Part shown: one piece after another, positions 4,115 to 5,568 of the stretch
Layout of the letters: every line of letters begins with the position of its first letter
How positions within the stretch are numbered: position 1 is the stretch's first letter
Made by a program: the position numbers and the translations under genes
The notes under the pieces: model-generated
Databases searched by the model: none
What the model was told of the DNA's origin: nothing
The model's input: the letters and a program-made list of their open reading frames with translations, nothing else
Assembly (NCBI GenBank): GCA_007119345.1
Contig: SKPV01000283.1
Span: 1-5,568 of the forward strand
Direction of reading: 5' to 3'
DNA: 5,568 nt
From: Halovivax sp.
Lineage (GTDB): Archaea > Halobacteriota > Halobacteria > Halobacteriales > Natrialbaceae

Positions 4115-5568
4115 AGGTGACCGAGGAACTGCGGCGGACCGACCTCCGAGTTCCCGTACAACTTCCCATCCAGGAGAACGGGTGTCTTCGTCCACGTGAA
4201 GTAGTCCCGGAGGTCGTCGTCGGAGACCGTCATCCGGACGTCGTGCATCGGGAGCAAGTACATCCCCTCGAACGCCGGGAGGTTCGGCGACGTCACCGAT
4301 CCGGTCTGGAACCCTTTGGCCGGATAGACCCGGAAGCTGACGTCGTGAGTCGCGTCGCCGCCGGAGTCGACCGAAACGATCGCGGGCGCGCCGCCGTTCG
4401 TCTGCGCGATGTCGGTCGATCCGTCGCCGACGATGAGATACTGCTCGCCCAGGTCCGTCCACTCGCTGACCACCTCGAGGGCGCCCCGGAGCGGGAAGCC
4501 GAGGTTGAGCAATCGGGCGAGCGCACCGCCGGACTCGACCGCCCCCTCGTTGACGATGTCGCCGAGCGTCGCGACGCCGCCGAACGCGCCCCGGCGGGCC
4601 AGGGCGAGTCCCTGCTCGTACGAGTGACAGGCGTTCAGGAAGAACACGCCGAGGTCGACCGACTTGAGCGTGCGAACGTCCAGGCGACCGTCGGTACAGC
4701 GGAGTCCGTCGCTCGTCGCGTGGCCGATGTAGTGAAGGAAGTCGTAACCGCCCTCGGTCAACAGCCGCGCGAGTTCGTCCGTGGAGACGCCGAATCCGGA
4801 GGTGACGTCGAACGGGAGCACTTCCCGCGAGCCGTAGGTCTCGTCAAGGACGTCGTGTTCGTCGAGCATTCGAGCGTCGTTACAGACGACGAGGATCTCG
4901 ATCGACTCGTTGCGCGACTCCCGTTCGAGCTGATTCTGGTAGCCTTCGACGGTCGCCTTCGACGCTCCCAGCGGCACGCGGTCGCCGAACCATGCGTGTT
5001 CGATCGATTCGTCGGTCACAGCCGGCTCGACGACCGTGGCGCCGTCGGTCGGCGGCGCCCGCCGGCCTCGAACCGGACCTGCCGAGCGCGTAAACGCCCC
5101 CAATCCGGCGGCGTCGACGGTCGCTGGCTGCTCCGTGCCGCCGAACTCCGAGAGCGAGCCGACCGTCGTCCCGCGCGGTTCACGAACGATGCCAAGCTCG
5201 TTCACGACGAACGGGAGCAGTTCGACGCCGTTGGGCGTCGACGGCACGTGGGCCGTCAGCGGCCACCGCGGTAGGTGGGGCTCTAGCGTCTCGAACGGCA
5301 CCTCGAAGTAGCGGTCAAGCTGGTGGGCCAGCGGCGCGTCGTACAGCTCCGCGAGCGACCACGGGAGCGCCGGCTCCAGTTCGTCGCGTTCGTGGAGGTC
5401 GTACTGGTAGACGCCCTCGGTCCTGACGACGCAATCGAGCAGGAAGACGCGTTTGAGAGCGCGAGCGACGTCGTCTTCGAGGCGGCGATCCTCGCCGAGG
5501 GGATACCGGGCGTCCGCGGTGCAGATGGCCACCTCCTCGGCCGGCCTGAGCTCGGCGCCGAGATAGTA
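4111..5568 (-). CDS. CHAT-domain (caspase-like) protein, N-terminus outside the window
   Basis: 485 residues are visible, and the frame stays open to the right edge, starting Y-Y-L-G-A-E-L-R-P. A GTG at 5532 is not a credible start because the reading continues upstream with protein-like sequence. Residues 1 to about 140 are an unrecognised N-terminal region. About 140-185 is a low-complexity linker, and about 220-385 is the CHAT peptidase domain. The presumed dyad is His283 in FLHYIGHATSDGL and Cys314 in VFFLNACHS, with IEILVVCND before and GGVATLGDIVNEGAV after. A C-terminal region of roughly 100 residues rich in likely beta strands follows. CHAT proteins are clan CD cysteine peptidases related to caspases; some bacterial ones cleave partner proteins in immunity, such as TPR-CHAT acting with type III-E CRISPR. 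No transmembrane span is visible in this part. Substrate and trigger are unknown. Confidence 0.85.
   Translation of the reverse strand, partial: YYLGAELRPAEEVAICTADARYPLGEDRRLEDDVARALKRVFLLDCVVRTEGVYQYDLHERDELEPALPWSLAELYDAPLAHQLDRYFEVPFETLEPHLPRWPLTAHVPSTPNGVELLPFVVNELGIVREPRGTTVGSLSEFGGTEQPATVDAAGLGAFTRSAGPVRGRRAPPTDGATVVEPAVTDESIEHAWFGDRVPLGASKATVEGYQNQLERESRNESIEILVVCNDARMLDEHDVLDETYGSREVLPFDVTSGFGVSTDELARLLTEGGYDFLHYIGHATSDGLRCTDGRLDVRTLKSVDLGVFFLNACHSYEQGLALARRGAFGGVATLGDIVNEGAVESGGALARLLNLGFPLRGALEVVSEWTDLGEQYLIVGDGSTDIAQTNGGAPAIVSVDSGGDATHDVSFRVYPAKGFQTGSVTSPNLPAFEGMYLLPMHDVRMTVSDDDLRDYFTWTKTPVLLDGKLYGNSEVGPPQFLGHL

Noticed and set aside
4117..5274. Plus-strand open frame of 385 codons opposite the CHAT gene
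   Set aside because: It is a shadow of the CHAT coding frame, with highly charged, Arg-rich, low-complexity sequence and no motif.
5530..5532. GTG as the start of the CHAT protein
   Set aside because: The frame continues upstream to the window edge with protein-like sequence (YYLGAELRPAEE), so the real start is outside the window.
1..5568. CRISPR array, insertion sequence or integration site
   Set aside because: No regularly spaced long repeats, no transposase or integrase frame, and no terminal inverted repeats with target duplications were seen.

Overview
The window looks like a haloarchaeal chromosome fragment. It is GC-rich, with third codon positions mostly G or C in the real genes. 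Its proteins are rich in Asp and Glu, the promoters are AT-rich TATA-type boxes sitting about 25-30 bases before start codons (suggesting leaderless transcripts), and there are no clear Shine-Dalgarno sites. The genus cannot be fixed from this sequence alone.

Layout, left to right: (1) At the left edge, on the minus strand, is a probable next gene of a histidine-utilisation operon, of which only about ten codons are visible. It follows hutU (urocanate hydratase, 28-1962, minus), a convincing full-length enzyme with the NAD-binding and catalytic Cys motifs. hutU is enlarged by two low-complexity acidic insertions. One is built from three 27-bp tandem repeats; the other contains four perfect inverted repeats, each with a 3-base loop. 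(2) A stretch of about 760 bp separates hutU from the next solid gene. It holds hutU's promoter, a possible 64-residue minus-strand small gene (2233-2427) with coding-like codon use, and a plus-strand promoter at 2688-2700. (3) A DUF368 family membrane protein (2726-3667, plus) has the two characteristic PGVSG motifs. Some bacterial members move the undecaprenyl-phosphate lipid carrier across the membrane, so an archaeal dolichyl-phosphate role is plausible. (4) A strikingly AT-rich island (3751-3840, 23 G/C of 90) leads into a 45-residue single-span membrane miniprotein (3850-3987, plus). (5) Convergent with it, a CHAT-domain (caspase-like) protein runs off the right edge (4111-5568, minus); its start lies outside the window. 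Its stop overlaps an ATG (ATGA) that opens a 97-codon frame running antisense through the miniprotein, which may be a remnant or chance.

Functionally, the hut genes form a catabolic unit and DUF368 stands alone under its own promoter. The miniprotein and CHAT gene form the most interesting pair: a putative cysteine peptidase next to a tiny membrane protein. That arrangement would suit a protease-effector or signalling module, but the link rests only on adjacency.
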